Positions 43,926 through 51,270 of a stretch of 64,000 nt of DNA are shown piece after piece (within the stretch, counting starts at the first letter, position 1; each line of letters starts with the position of its first letter). The stretch comes from Flavobacterium tructae (GTDB lineage Bacteria; Bacteroidota; Bacteroidia; Flavobacteriales; Flavobacteriaceae). Location of the stretch: assembly GCF_002217475.1 (NCBI RefSeq), contig NZ_MUHH01000025.1, positions 62,001 through 126,000 of the forward strand. Reading direction: 5' to 3'. A program made the position numbers and the translations under genes. The notes beneath the pieces were generated by a model. It searched no databases and was not told the origin of the DNA. It worked only from the letters and a program-made list of their open reading frames with translations.

Positions 43926-45395
43926 TTATGCTTCAACGTTTACCGCGCTTTTCACTCTTGTTCGAATCTCACTTAGCGACTGTTCTGTTAAAAGTTTCCC
44001 GTCTCTGAAAACTTCTTTCAATTCGCCTTGCTTTTCTTCTTCCCAGGAAACATTATCCGTTAGATGATATACTCCATCAATTAAATCAATTTTCATTAAT
44101 CCTTTGGCTGATTTTTTAGTTCCGTCATCTGTAATTGGATCTTTAAAGATAGCTCTCCCTTCTCCCTTAACTTCTCCATAAGTTGCTTTCATTGCAAAAC
44201 CAAAAGTATCTCTGGTATTGTATTGATAGGTAAACGAACCGATTCCCAAAACAACGTTTGTAGAAGCAAATCCTTTTTCTTTTAATCTTTCGCAAATTTG
44301 GGTCGCCCTTGCTACCGTAATACTATCACCGTAAATGGCGCCAATCTGCGGAATAAGCTCCTTATATCCTTTTGCATTAACCGTGCCTCCAAAAACATCC
44401 CAAAGCAGCTCAATTACCCCTTTTTTCTCTTCTTCTGTTTTTCCGTTTGGATTACCACAAATAATATCTACCGGATCACCACTATCAGGTCGGATGACAA
44501 CTTTACCATCTCTGGCAATTATTTCTTCTTTCAATCGTGGTAAATAGTCGGTAAGAACTTTCCATAAATCCCAGGTATCCGAAACGATAGACACGATTCC
44601 TTTTGGATACACTTCCGTAACCAGTCTTTTAAACGTTTCACACTCTCCTTCGGTTGTTCCCATACACATTACAGAGTGCTCCGTTGCCGCAACTGAACCT
44701 GCAATTAATTCGGCATCAGAATCAGCCTTGTAATATTCTTCAAAAAAGTCAATTACCGGAATGGTATCAGAACCCGTAAAACTCAATAAATGTCCAGCCG
44801 CAGAAGTAATTGCTGCCTCGATTCCACCCATTCCTCTCATGGAGAAATCATGCGCCTGCCAATCTACAAATTCAGGAACTGATGATGTTTCGTCGGCAAA
44901 TTTATCCAATACTTTTCGATATTCTTTTGCAATAGTAGCAGAGTTACAAGGCAACCAGACTACTGCAGACAATAAGGTTTCGAAATAATTAGTTAGCCAG
45001 AAAAACTCCGGAAGCGTATTGTACATTGTAAACATGGGTACTCTTAATGGCACACTAACACCTTCGGGCAACGCTTTAAAAACCATCGGAATATATCCTA
45101 AATCATGTAAATCTTCAATATGTTTGGTTCCAACCTGATTTTCACCTAAATAATTATTGATTCTGCGAGCGTATTTTTTAACGACTTCTTCTTTTGGCTT
45201 TTTAAAGAAATCGGCCTCAAAATCATGAATGATATATTTTTTGATGAAATATTGCAATCCGAAGAACACCACCTCCTCTAGCCCTTCAATTCTTGATTTT
45301 CTTGGCGTCCAGTTGGAATATACTAATGTTGTTCCGTCTGGGTATTGTCTTCTGTGGTCAACTTTGTAACCGTCGGTTAATAATAATGGGTTCAT
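43926..45395 (-). CDS. nadV: Nicotinamide phosphoribosyltransferase (NadV/NAMPT family)
   Basis: NAMPT makes NMN from nicotinamide and PRPP. The 489-residue protein matches the type II PRT fold: 'LLLTDGYKVDHRRQYPDGTTLVYSNWTPR' at the N-terminus. Residues equivalent to the human active site are D210 (TGSDT), H240 (AATEHSVMC) and R302 (VIRPDSGDP). It is the last gene of the seven-gene operon. Because NAMPT homologues can also act as nicotinamide ADP-ribose transferases when paired with a PRPP-synthetase-like ADP-ribose pyrophosphokinase, substrate should be tested. The next gene upstream starts 24 bp away. Confidence 0.94.
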   Translation of the reverse strand: MNPLLLTDGYKVDHRRQYPDGTTLVYSNWTPRKSRIEGLEEVVFFGLQYFIKKYIIHDFEADFFKKPKEEVVKKYARRINNYLGENQVGTKHIEDLHDLGYIPMVFKALPEGVSVPLRVPMFTMYNTLPEFFWLTNYFETLLSAVVWLPCNSATIAKEYRKVLDKFADETSSVPEFVDWQAHDFSMRGMGGIEAAITSAAGHLLSFTGSDTIPVIDFFEEYYKADSDAELIAGSVAATEHSVMCMGTTEGECETFKRLVTEVYPKGIVSIVSDTWDLWKVLTDYLPRLKEEIIARDGKVVIRPDSGDPVDIICGNPNGKTEEEKKGVIELLWDVFGGTVNAKGYKELIPQIGAIYGDSITVARATQICERLKEKGFASTNVVLGIGSFTYQYNTRDTFGFAMKATYGEVKGEGRAIFKDPITDDGTKKSAKGLMKIDLIDGVYHLTDNVSWEEEKQGELKEVFRDGKLLTEQSLSEIRTRVKSAVNVEA

Positions 45396-45419
45396 AAAAT
45401 TTCTTAGTTATTTTTTCAA

Positions 45420-46151
45420 TTATTTATTTCTTCCTTTTTCATTTGGATAAAGCTCTTGTACTATATCACTTTGCCAAAATACTTTTGTTTCCAGATCAAG
45501 ACCTGTTAATCTGCCATAAAAGCCAGCCCCGGTATCGACATTCCACACATTGCATCCTTGCATTGGAATCTCTACATTATAATGAAGGGTTGGTGTGTGA
45601 CCAATATAAATCTCATTATAAAGTAACAATCTTTTCGGATAGGAAAGCGAATTTTTTTTAATTCTCTTATCCATTGTCAAAGCCATTTCCCACAACGTTC
45701 TATCCCACGAATAATTGCTTTGGTAATGTTCTTTTTCCGGACCGTGCATCGACGAAAAACCGGCATGAATGAATAAATTGTTGTTTTCGTCTACAAAGTA
45801 ATCTTTCATGCTATTGAAAAAATGGCGATGTTTTTCTTTTTCCGAACATTCAATATCGACATAACTCTCTATAGTCGATTTCCCTCCATGCAAAAACCAA
45901 ATATCGTTTATAACATCATTCTCTAGCCACTCCTGACACCAGACATCATGATTTCCTTTGATAAAAATACACTGTTGTTTTTGGGACAAATCAATCAGAA
46001 AATCAATTAATTGTTTTGATTCACTCCAGCCGTCTACATAGTCTCCCAAAAAAATAAACCGATCCCTTTCTGAGCAGTCAATTCTCTCTAATAACTGAAT
46101 TAATGCTTTTAATCCGCCATGAATATCCCCAAAAACAAAGGTTCTTTTCAT
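45420..46151 (-). CDS. PPP-family metallophosphatase (Ser/Thr phosphatase-like)
   Basis: The 243-residue calcineurin-like protein has the full PPP motif set: GDIHG (8-12), GDYVDG (36-41), GNHD (66-69), 'LFIHAGFS' and 'IYIGHTP'. Targets in this family include phosphoproteins, Ap4A and phosphorylated nucleotides. Its place in an operon with KptA and ADP-ribosylglycohydrolase favours a phosphorylated ADP-ribose or RNA-derived substrate, but this is inference. It overlaps or abuts its neighbours closely (3 bp from the ADP-ribosylglycohydrolase gene). Confidence 0.9.
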   Translation of the reverse strand: MKRTFVFGDIHGGLKALIQLLERIDCSERDRFIFLGDYVDGWSESKQLIDFLIDLSQKQQCIFIKGNHDVWCQEWLENDVINDIWFLHGGKSTIESYVDIECSEKEKHRHFFNSMKDYFVDENNNLFIHAGFSSMHGPEKEHYQSNYSWDRTLWEMALTMDKRIKKNSLSYPKRLLLYNEIYIGHTPTLHYNVEIPMQGCNVWNVDTGAGFYGRLTGLDLETKVFWQSDIVQELYPNEKGRNK

Positions 46152-46154
46152 GAT

Positions 46155-46994
46155 TTAATTAAACTTATTATCGAGAGCTGCATCTAATTTTATTAGAAAA
46201 TCTTTTCCAAATGTATCATTCTCTAAACCTTCATACAAAAAAGCAGGCAGGGTTTTATCGCAGTTTTCTTTGTTACTTAAAATCGCCATACACAAGGCAG
46301 CAACTGTATCGGTATCTCCGCCATAATCGATACTTGTTTTTAAGCAATCTTTCATGGAAGTCGCTTCGGAAACGATTTTAATAACCGCTTGTGTAGTTGG
46401 GTATGCATGCATATCGATTGGCGAAGTAATTTTATAGGTTTCATTCTCCTTCAGCGTTTCATTTAAAAATGACACTAAACTCGATCCGTCACCCAAATTG
46501 TATTTAAAATAGTGAACAGCCAAGGCAATACGCTTCGCACAACTGATCCCTTCAACAGTATAATGAGAAGTTCTTGCCTGAATTTCGCAGAAACTCATCA
46601 ATTGCTCTATATCTTTTAAATAACCAATACTATAGGCTCGCATAGCAGAACCGTTTCCGTTACTTCCGTTGTTGATTATTTTAATGAAATCAGATCCATT
46701 TTTACTCGCGTCCAAGGCATTGTAAACTCTGTCGGAATAACCTCTTCTTTTATCTCGGTGAAATACTTCAACAAACTTATCTGCTACTTTGATTTCGTTC
46801 CAATTATCCTCTTCTAATAACAATTCCGAGATGGCAATTGCCATTTGCGTATCGTCTGTATAGCGTTTGTAAATTTCAGTATAAAGTCCGTGTTTGTGAT
46901 ACTGGGTTAAATGGTTATTTTGAGAAATAAAATCTAAATCCCGAAATTCAAAACCTGCACCATATGCATCACCTATTGCTGCTTCTAGTATCAT
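46155..46994 (-). CDS. ADP-ribosylglycohydrolase family protein
   Basis: The 279-residue protein matches the DraG/ARH fold. The dinuclear Mg2+ site residues are TDDTQ at 46-50 and GGDTDT at 225-230, plus 'GDAYGAGFEF' at the N-terminus. ARH enzymes remove ADP-ribose from arginine or serine, or hydrolyse O-acetyl-ADP-ribose and ADP-ribose-1''-phosphate. The target here is unknown. The gene is 46 bp after kptA and 3 bp before the phosphatase. Confidence 0.93.
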   Translation of the reverse strand: MILEAAIGDAYGAGFEFRDLDFISQNNHLTQYHKHGLYTEIYKRYTDDTQMAIAISELLLEEDNWNEIKVADKFVEVFHRDKRRGYSDRVYNALDASKNGSDFIKIINNGSNGNGSAMRAYSIGYLKDIEQLMSFCEIQARTSHYTVEGISCAKRIALAVHYFKYNLGDGSSLVSFLNETLKENETYKITSPIDMHAYPTTQAVIKIVSEATSMKDCLKTSIDYGGDTDTVAALCMAILSNKENCDKTLPAFLYEGLENDTFGKDFLIKLDAALDNKFN

Positions 46995-47040
46995 AATTTG
47001 TTGTGTTTTATAATTTTAAAATGATGCTTACTCCTCCTCC

Positions 47041-47595
47041 TTATGATTTAAACTCTATGTACTTTGCAGGAACCTCAGCGGTCAGCCAAACATTATTTTC
47101 GGACAGATAAAATTTAAAACCATCTCTGTACATGGCACCACTTCTTACTGTCAGAATCTGCGGAGCTCCCCGCCTGCTTCCCACCTTTATTGCCGTTTCT
47201 TTGTCTTTGGAAAGGTGTACGTGCTGACGGCTCATTTTTTGTAAGCCTTCAAGTTTTATACTCTCCATAAACTTTCCAACAGTTCCGTGGTATAAAAACT
47301 CTGAAGGTTCGGCCTCCTTCAGGTTGAGCTCAACTGAAATTGAATGTCCCTGACTTGCTCTGATCTTTGTTTTGTCTTCATTAAAAGCAAAACGTTTTTT
47401 ATCGTTGTTTTCTACCACATAACCCAAAAGTTCGGCCGTCATCTGATTTTGGCTTCCATTTTTATTACATTTTATAATCAATTCTTCAACATCTGCCCAA
47501 CCGTTTTCGTCTAACTTAAGACCGATGGTTTCGGGTGAATGTCTGAGCACCAGACTTAGAAATTTGCTGACGCTTTTTGCTGTTTTTTCATTCAT
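47041..47595 (-). CDS. kptA: RNA 2'-phosphotransferase KptA/Tpt1
   Basis: KptA transfers an internal RNA 2'-phosphate to NAD+, releasing nicotinamide and ADP-ribose-1'',2''-cyclic phosphate. The 184-residue protein shows all the catalytic motifs: R18-H19 (LRHSPE), R79 (KIRASQGHS), 'YHGT' at 102-105, 'HVHLS' at 125-129 and 'GSRRG' at 139-143. Some homologues also ADP-ribosylate 5'-phosphorylated nucleic-acid ends. It is 7 bp downstream of the NADAR gene, so the two are translationally linked. Confidence 0.95.
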   Translation of the reverse strand: MNEKTAKSVSKFLSLVLRHSPETIGLKLDENGWADVEELIIKCNKNGSQNQMTAELLGYVVENNDKKRFAFNEDKTKIRASQGHSISVELNLKEAEPSEFLYHGTVGKFMESIKLEGLQKMSRQHVHLSKDKETAIKVGSRRGAPQILTVRSGAMYRDGFKFYLSENNVWLTAEVPAKYIEFKS

Positions 47596-47602
47596 AACTC
47601 AA

Positions 47603-48130
47603 CTATTTCAATTCATCTCTAACTTCCATCAAAGCAAAACCTAATAAGTTAAGCCCTTTCCACTTTTCAGGATTCAGAACATCTTTATGATCACCTGCCA
47701 TTCCAATTCCCCAAATTGCATCTACTGGACTGGCTTCTACTATAACTCTATCCTTTGTATTTAGCAAAAAAGCTTTTAGTTCTTGATTTTGACTGAATTT
47801 ATGATAATTGCCTTCTTTCACAATGTCAAATCTAGCAGCTAACCAAATTGCATCATTGTAATTTTTAACCTGACGTCCTAATTTTTTAGCTTCAGCAGGA
47901 GAATTAGCTTTAATGATTTTATCTAAAACTTCATTATCGTTAAACAATTCGGCTTTTTTTGCCATCATCCAGTGTTCGGCAGTTTTATACGTCACGCCAT
48001 TTACTTTAAAAGAACTTAACCACCACTGACTAAAGCAGGTTTTAGTAATCGTTCCGTCTTTACTGGGCTGATGTCCCCAGAAAAATAAAAACTTACTTTC
48101 CGGAGCTATGGTATTTATATTGTATTTCAT
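47603..48130 (-). CDS. NADAR (YbiA-like, DUF1768) protein
   Basis: The 175-residue protein matches the NADAR family. It has 'FFWGHQPSKDG', the helix 'TAEHWMMAKKAELF' at 50-63, 'ANSPAEAKKLGRQVKNYNDAIW' and 'IVEASPVDAIWGIGMAG' at 130-146. Members were predicted to act on ADP-ribose derivatives, and some were later shown to remove ADP-ribose from guanine bases. YbiA itself hydrolyses an early riboflavin intermediate, so that role cannot be excluded. Its position beside kptA and the ADP-ribosylglycohydrolase supports an ADP-ribose substrate. Confidence 0.92.
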   Translation of the reverse strand: MKYNINTIAPESKFLFFWGHQPSKDGTITKTCFSQWWLSSFKVNGVTYKTAEHWMMAKKAELFNDNEVLDKIIKANSPAEAKKLGRQVKNYNDAIWLAARFDIVKEGNYHKFSQNQELKAFLLNTKDRVIVEASPVDAIWGIGMAGDHKDVLNPEKWKGLNLLGFALMEVRDELK

Positions 48131-48173
48131 GTTTTTTGTTATTGAAACAAAGAAGCGGGTTCTCTGTTATTTT

Positions 48174-48222
48174 GTTTCAAGTTTCAGGTTCCCTATATAA
48201 CTTGAAATCTGAAACTTGAAAC
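48174..48222. repeat. 14-bp perfect inverted repeat inside the NAD operon
   Basis: GTTTCAAGTTTCAG (48174-48187) is mirrored by CTGAAACTTGAAAC (48209-48222) with a 21-base loop. The same 14-mer is present at 12893-12906. It lies between the PRPP-synthetase-like and NADAR genes and lacks a strong T-run, so it may tune rather than stop transcription. Confidence 0.75.
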
Positions 48223-48225
48223 TTT

Positions 48226-49059
48226 TTAAACTAATTGATCCAATCCAATCACCTGAACGCTTTCGCCTTCGAAATCTTTTACTGAATTGGTGGTAAAAAT
48301 AGCGTCGAAGCAATTTAAAACTTCGAAGCCTTTATTGAAAATTCCGTGGCTTACTGCTAAGTATAATTTTCCGGCATTTTTCTTTTTCAATTCTTCAGCT
48401 AATCCGACGAAAGTTCCTCCGCCATCGCAAATATCATCTACAATTAAACAGTCCATTCCGTTTAGATCGTCTTCATAAACTTTAAAACCAGACAATCTTC
48501 CGGTTCTTACATCTCGGCTTTTGCTGCATTCTACCACTTCAATTCCGCCAAGAAATTCAGAAACTTTGTAAATTTTCTTTAATGCGCCGCCGTCCGGAGA
48601 AATTAATTTTACGTTTTCACCAATTTCTTTCAAAACCGCTGCAATAAAAGTATGATTCGGAATTACTTCGCAATTGTTTACTAATGCAGGTGTAACTTCA
48701 GAATGTGCATCAAAAACAAATACTTTATTCAACTGAAGCGTATTAATGATATCGGCATATACTTTTACAGATAAAGATTCGCCTTTAATCATCACACGAT
48801 CTTGTCTGGCTGCCGGGAAATACGGAATAAACAAGTCGATTACTTTCACGTCCATTCTGCGCAAAGCATCAACTGTAATGCACAACAGACCTAAATCGTT
48901 GAATGAATTTAAACGGTGTGTGATTGTTACTTTTTTGGTATTGTCAAAATCAGGACTGATTTTAATGTGAGGTTCTCCTCCTGAAAATGTGAAACTTTGA
49001 AATTTGATTTCTTCCTTATTAAGAATTGGAGTGAATTTTGGGTCTAAATTAAGTATCAT
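48226..49059 (-). CDS. Divergent ribose-phosphate pyrophosphokinase family protein (Prs-like)
   Basis: The 277-residue protein is shorter than the roughly 310-residue housekeeping Prs. It keeps the flexible-loop start FPAARQDR (82-88), the DAHS strand (117-120) and the PRPP loop IVDDICDGGGT (206-216). It differs from canonical Prs in having KGESLS where REPIT is usual and CDGGGT where IDTGGT/IDTAGT is usual. The expected product is PRPP, which feeds NadV, but related proteins make ADP-ribose pyrophosphate. It is the first gene behind the operator-controlled promoter. Confidence 0.88.
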   Translation of the reverse strand: MILNLDPKFTPILNKEEIKFQSFTFSGGEPHIKISPDFDNTKKVTITHRLNSFNDLGLLCITVDALRRMDVKVIDLFIPYFPAARQDRVMIKGESLSVKVYADIINTLQLNKVFVFDAHSEVTPALVNNCEVIPNHTFIAAVLKEIGENVKLISPDGGALKKIYKVSEFLGGIEVVECSKSRDVRTGRLSGFKVYEDDLNGMDCLIVDDICDGGGTFVGLAEELKKKNAGKLYLAVSHGIFNKGFEVLNCFDAIFTTNSVKDFEGESVQVIGLDQLV

Positions 49060-49069
49060 AGTTTTTTAG

Positions 49070-49090
49070 TTTGCGTTAATTATACGCAAA
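49070..49090. promoter_or_regulatory. Operator-like 21-bp palindrome O1 before the Prs-like gene
   Basis: TTTGCGT and ACGCAAA are perfect 7-bp arms around a 7-base AT spacer. The site overlaps the -7 element of the promoter at 49087-49116 and ends 11 bases before the start codon, an ideal repression position. A second site of the same design lies at 49122-49142. The likely binder is the adjacent NrtR-type regulator (inference). Confidence 0.7.
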
Positions 49091-49116
49091 TATAAGTCAA
49101 TATATTTATTAAACAA
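49087..49116 (-). promoter_or_regulatory. Bacteroidota promoter of the NAD/ADP-ribose operon
   Basis: On the minus strand TTG is followed by exactly 19 bases and then TATATTTG (complement at 49087-49094). This matches the Bacteroidota TTTG-N19-TAnnTTTG consensus closely. Transcription should begin a few bases inside operator O1. Confidence 0.68.
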
Positions 49117-49121
49117 TTTAT

Positions 49122-49142
49122 TTTGTGTAAAATTTACGCAAA
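49122..49142. promoter_or_regulatory. Operator-like 21-bp palindrome O2 at the 3' end of the Nudix regulator gene
   Basis: TTTGTGT and ACGCAAA flank a 7-base AT spacer, the same 7-7-7 design as O1 with one mismatch. Its centre is 52 bp from that of O1, about five helical turns, so a dimer pair could bind the same DNA face. It overlaps the last codons of the regulator gene. Confidence 0.62.
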
Positions 49143-49826
49143 CTTTATTTCGAAGTGAAAACCACTATCAATTAACTCTTTGTATTTCAAATCATTAAAC
49201 TTAAAAAGTTTAGCCGGTCGACCGCTTTTTATAGGTGAAAAATGATCTGTTTGATCCAAAAAACCATAACTAAGTATCTTCTTTCTAAAATTTCTTCGAT
49301 CTATTTCCTTCTCTAATATCGTACAATAAAGATTCTCGAGGTCAGAAAACAAAAATTCCTGAGGAAGTAAATCGAAACCTACCGGTTCGTAAGTCAGTTT
49401 TGCTTTTAATCTTGCTAATGCAGTTTTTACAATTAAATTATGATCGAATGCCAGATCGGGAATCTCATCTATTTTGAACCATTGTACACGTTCAGCATCA
49501 GTATCCGCTTTAATTTCCAGACTTGAAGCGTCTACTAAAGCATAATAGGCAACGGAAATCACACGATTTCTGGAATCTCTATGGATATCATCTCCAAAAG
49601 TATACAGCTGCTCCATAAAAGTAAGCTGAACATTGGTTTCTTCGTGCAGTTCTCTGATAACGGCATCACTCAAAGATTCGTCCTCTTTTACTAAACCACC
49701 CGGCAAAGCCCAATACTTATCGGCAGACCCAAACTTTTGCTCTATTAAAAGCACATATAAACTGTTGTTCTTATATCCAAACACAATGGCATCAACCGCA
49801 ATTCGAATATTTTGAAAATTTTCCAT
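49134..49826 (-). CDS. NrtR-type Nudix-like transcriptional regulator
   Basis: The 230-residue protein has an N-terminal Nudix domain. The box G44-x5-E50-x7-R58-E-L-H-E-E63-T-N-V keeps the metal residues but has N65 where Gly is usual. The C-terminal winged helix (about 155-230) includes 'RRNFRKKILSYGFLDQT' and 'GRPAKLFKFNDLKYKELIDSGF'. NrtR regulators sense ADP-ribose and repress NAD-salvage genes; some Bacteroidota members instead sense sugars. Here the downstream NAD genes and the paired palindromes support an NrtR role. It may itself be part of the transcript. Confidence 0.9.
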   Translation of the reverse strand: MENFQNIRIAVDAIVFGYKNNSLYVLLIEQKFGSADKYWALPGGLVKEDESLSDAVIRELHEETNVQLTFMEQLYTFGDDIHRDSRNRVISVAYYALVDASSLEIKADTDAERVQWFKIDEIPDLAFDHNLIVKTALARLKAKLTYEPVGFDLLPQEFLFSDLENLYCTILEKEIDRRNFRKKILSYGFLDQTDHFSPIKSGRPAKLFKFNDLKYKELIDSGFHFEIKFA

Positions 49827-49858
49827 ATTTTAAAACTCCTATCTCACAAATATAACGA

Positions 49859-49916
49859 ATGAGAGTCAATTTCATAATCTATCACATCAGCAATAAATTA
49901 TAAAATTGACTCTCAT
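49859..49916. repeat. 14-bp perfect inverted repeat upstream of the Nudix regulator
   Basis: ATGAGAGTCAATTT (49859-49872) is mirrored by AAATTGACTCTCAT (49903-49916). After one mismatch the stem continues with ATAAT/ATTAT, giving about 20 bp around an 18-base loop. There is no T-run on the minus strand, so it is a weak terminator at best for the PKD gene, or a regulatory site for the regulator gene. Confidence 0.75.
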
Positions 49917-49940
49917 CAATATTCTATTTCCTTCGGCCTT

Positions 49941-50297
49941 CTAGTTTATTGTTACTGTTCTTTTTGGGATAGAAGTACATTCTGAACCATTTATCCCAAC
50001 AGTAACCTCCGCACTAACTTCATAAGTTCCTGCTGCCGGATAGGTATGCGTAATATCTTTACCGGTTCCGGTGGTCCCATCTCCAAATGTCCACTTTACA
50101 CCAATTAGAGTTCCGGATCCACTATATCCAACGGAATAGTTCATTAGTTTAGGATTAGTAGCATCAGTTGAATTATGTAGTTTTACAAAAATTGCTTCTG
50201 TAAGGCAATCTGCGATCTCATCTTCTTCACGTTTAGTACAGGAATTAACTGTATACAACACAAGCGCAACCATTATAATAGATACTAACTTTTTCAT
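49941..50297 (-). CDS. PKD-domain lipoprotein
   Basis: The ATG giving MKKLVSIIMVALVLYTVNSC provides a lipobox (Cys20); a start 30 bp upstream adds a hydrophobic stretch but no better signal. The roughly 118-residue protein holds one PKD domain ('VGYSGSGTLIGVKWTFGDGTTGTGKDITHTYPAAGTYEVSAEVTV'). PKD domains mediate protein or carbohydrate contacts at the cell surface. It is probably a surface lipoprotein of unknown partner. Confidence 0.85.
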   Translation of the reverse strand: MKKLVSIIMVALVLYTVNSCTKREEDEIADCLTEAIFVKLHNSTDATNPKLMNYSVGYSGSGTLIGVKWTFGDGTTGTGKDITHTYPAAGTYEVSAEVTVGINGSECTSIPKRTVTIN

Positions 50298-50364
50298 TTT
50301 TAAAAATATTAAGAATTTATCTCCCAAAATTATTCTTTAAAAATACAGAAAACAATGATTTCTG

Positions 50365-51270
50365 TCATAATCGGTTACCAAAAAACAATTTTAACTCTTT
50401 AGAGATAATTTCAAAAAACGAATTCAAATTGTTGTTTTTAGCGGTCAATACATAGACATACTCTTCCGGCACATGAAAACTGTTCCACAATAACTGCAAT
50501 TTATTCTCTTTAATATATTTTCGTGCATTGCAGTTCCAGGTTATCGCTACCCCTTCATTGTCCGCTAACATCCTTAACATTTCAGATTCAGACGGAATAA
50601 TATAGTTTGGAACCATAGAGGGCCTTTTTTTATTAAAAGCGTGTAGCCAAAATAGTTTTATATGTGGAATTCTGGCATCGTGACTGTACCATTTTTGTTC
50701 ATTGAGCCATTGCTCTACTTCGGTATAATTATCTGATTTTAGTTTCTGACTAAATTCTGTACCATCCAAACGTACTGGTGCCACCATGATGAGCTTAATT
50801 TTCCCCACAATTTCGTAGACCGTATCAAAGGTGTCAAATCTTTTTGTGGTAATTGCAAAGTCAAGCTTTTTAGCATCGACTAACTCAAAAAGAACATCGT
50901 TTTCTGCAAAAGTAAAATCGATCAAATCGAACTTAGCAATCAACAGGTTTCCAATACAATTAAAAAGATTTTTGGAGATCCCAACAGAAATTAACCGATT
51001 AGCATCCTCTGCTTTTGCCCGAAAGCTGCTTTCTACATTTTCAAGCCGATCCAGCGCATCTATAATTAAATTATTCAGTAACTTAGCGTATTCCGTTGGT
51101 TCTACGCCTTTTGACTTTCGATTGAACAATTTATTTCCAACATGTGCTTCCAGCATAGAGATTTGCTGGCTCACCGCAGGCTGACTCATAAATAACTCTT
51201 TTGCAGCGATAGAAAAATTACCGTTTTTATATACAGCCTTAAAGGTTCTGTACCACTCCAGATTCACCAT
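50365..51270 (-). CDS. LysR family transcriptional regulator
   Basis: The 301-residue protein has an N-terminal winged HTH ('EWYRTFKAVYKNGNFSIAAKELFMSQPAVSQQISMLEAHVGNKLFNR', residues 4-50) and a periplasmic-binding-like effector domain. It is divergent from the DJ-1/PfpI gene with an 85-bp gap, the classical LysR arrangement, so it probably controls that gene. The effector is unknown. Confidence 0.92.
   Translation of the reverse strand: MVNLEWYRTFKAVYKNGNFSIAAKELFMSQPAVSQQISMLEAHVGNKLFNRKSKGVEPTEYAKLLNNLIIDALDRLENVESSFRAKAEDANRLISVGISKNLFNCIGNLLIAKFDLIDFTFAENDVLFELVDAKKLDFAITTKRFDTFDTVYEIVGKIKLIMVAPVRLDGTEFSQKLKSDNYTEVEQWLNEQKWYSHDARIPHIKLFWLHAFNKKRPSMVPNYIIPSESEMLRMLADNEGVAITWNCNARKYIKENKLQLLWNSFHVPEEYVYVLTAKNNNLNSFFEIISKELKLFFGNRL

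Noticed and set aside
43926..49826. NAD locus as a prophage fragment
   Set aside because: No structural, integrase or replication phage genes are nearby, composition matches the neighbours, and nadD and ordinary genes flank it.
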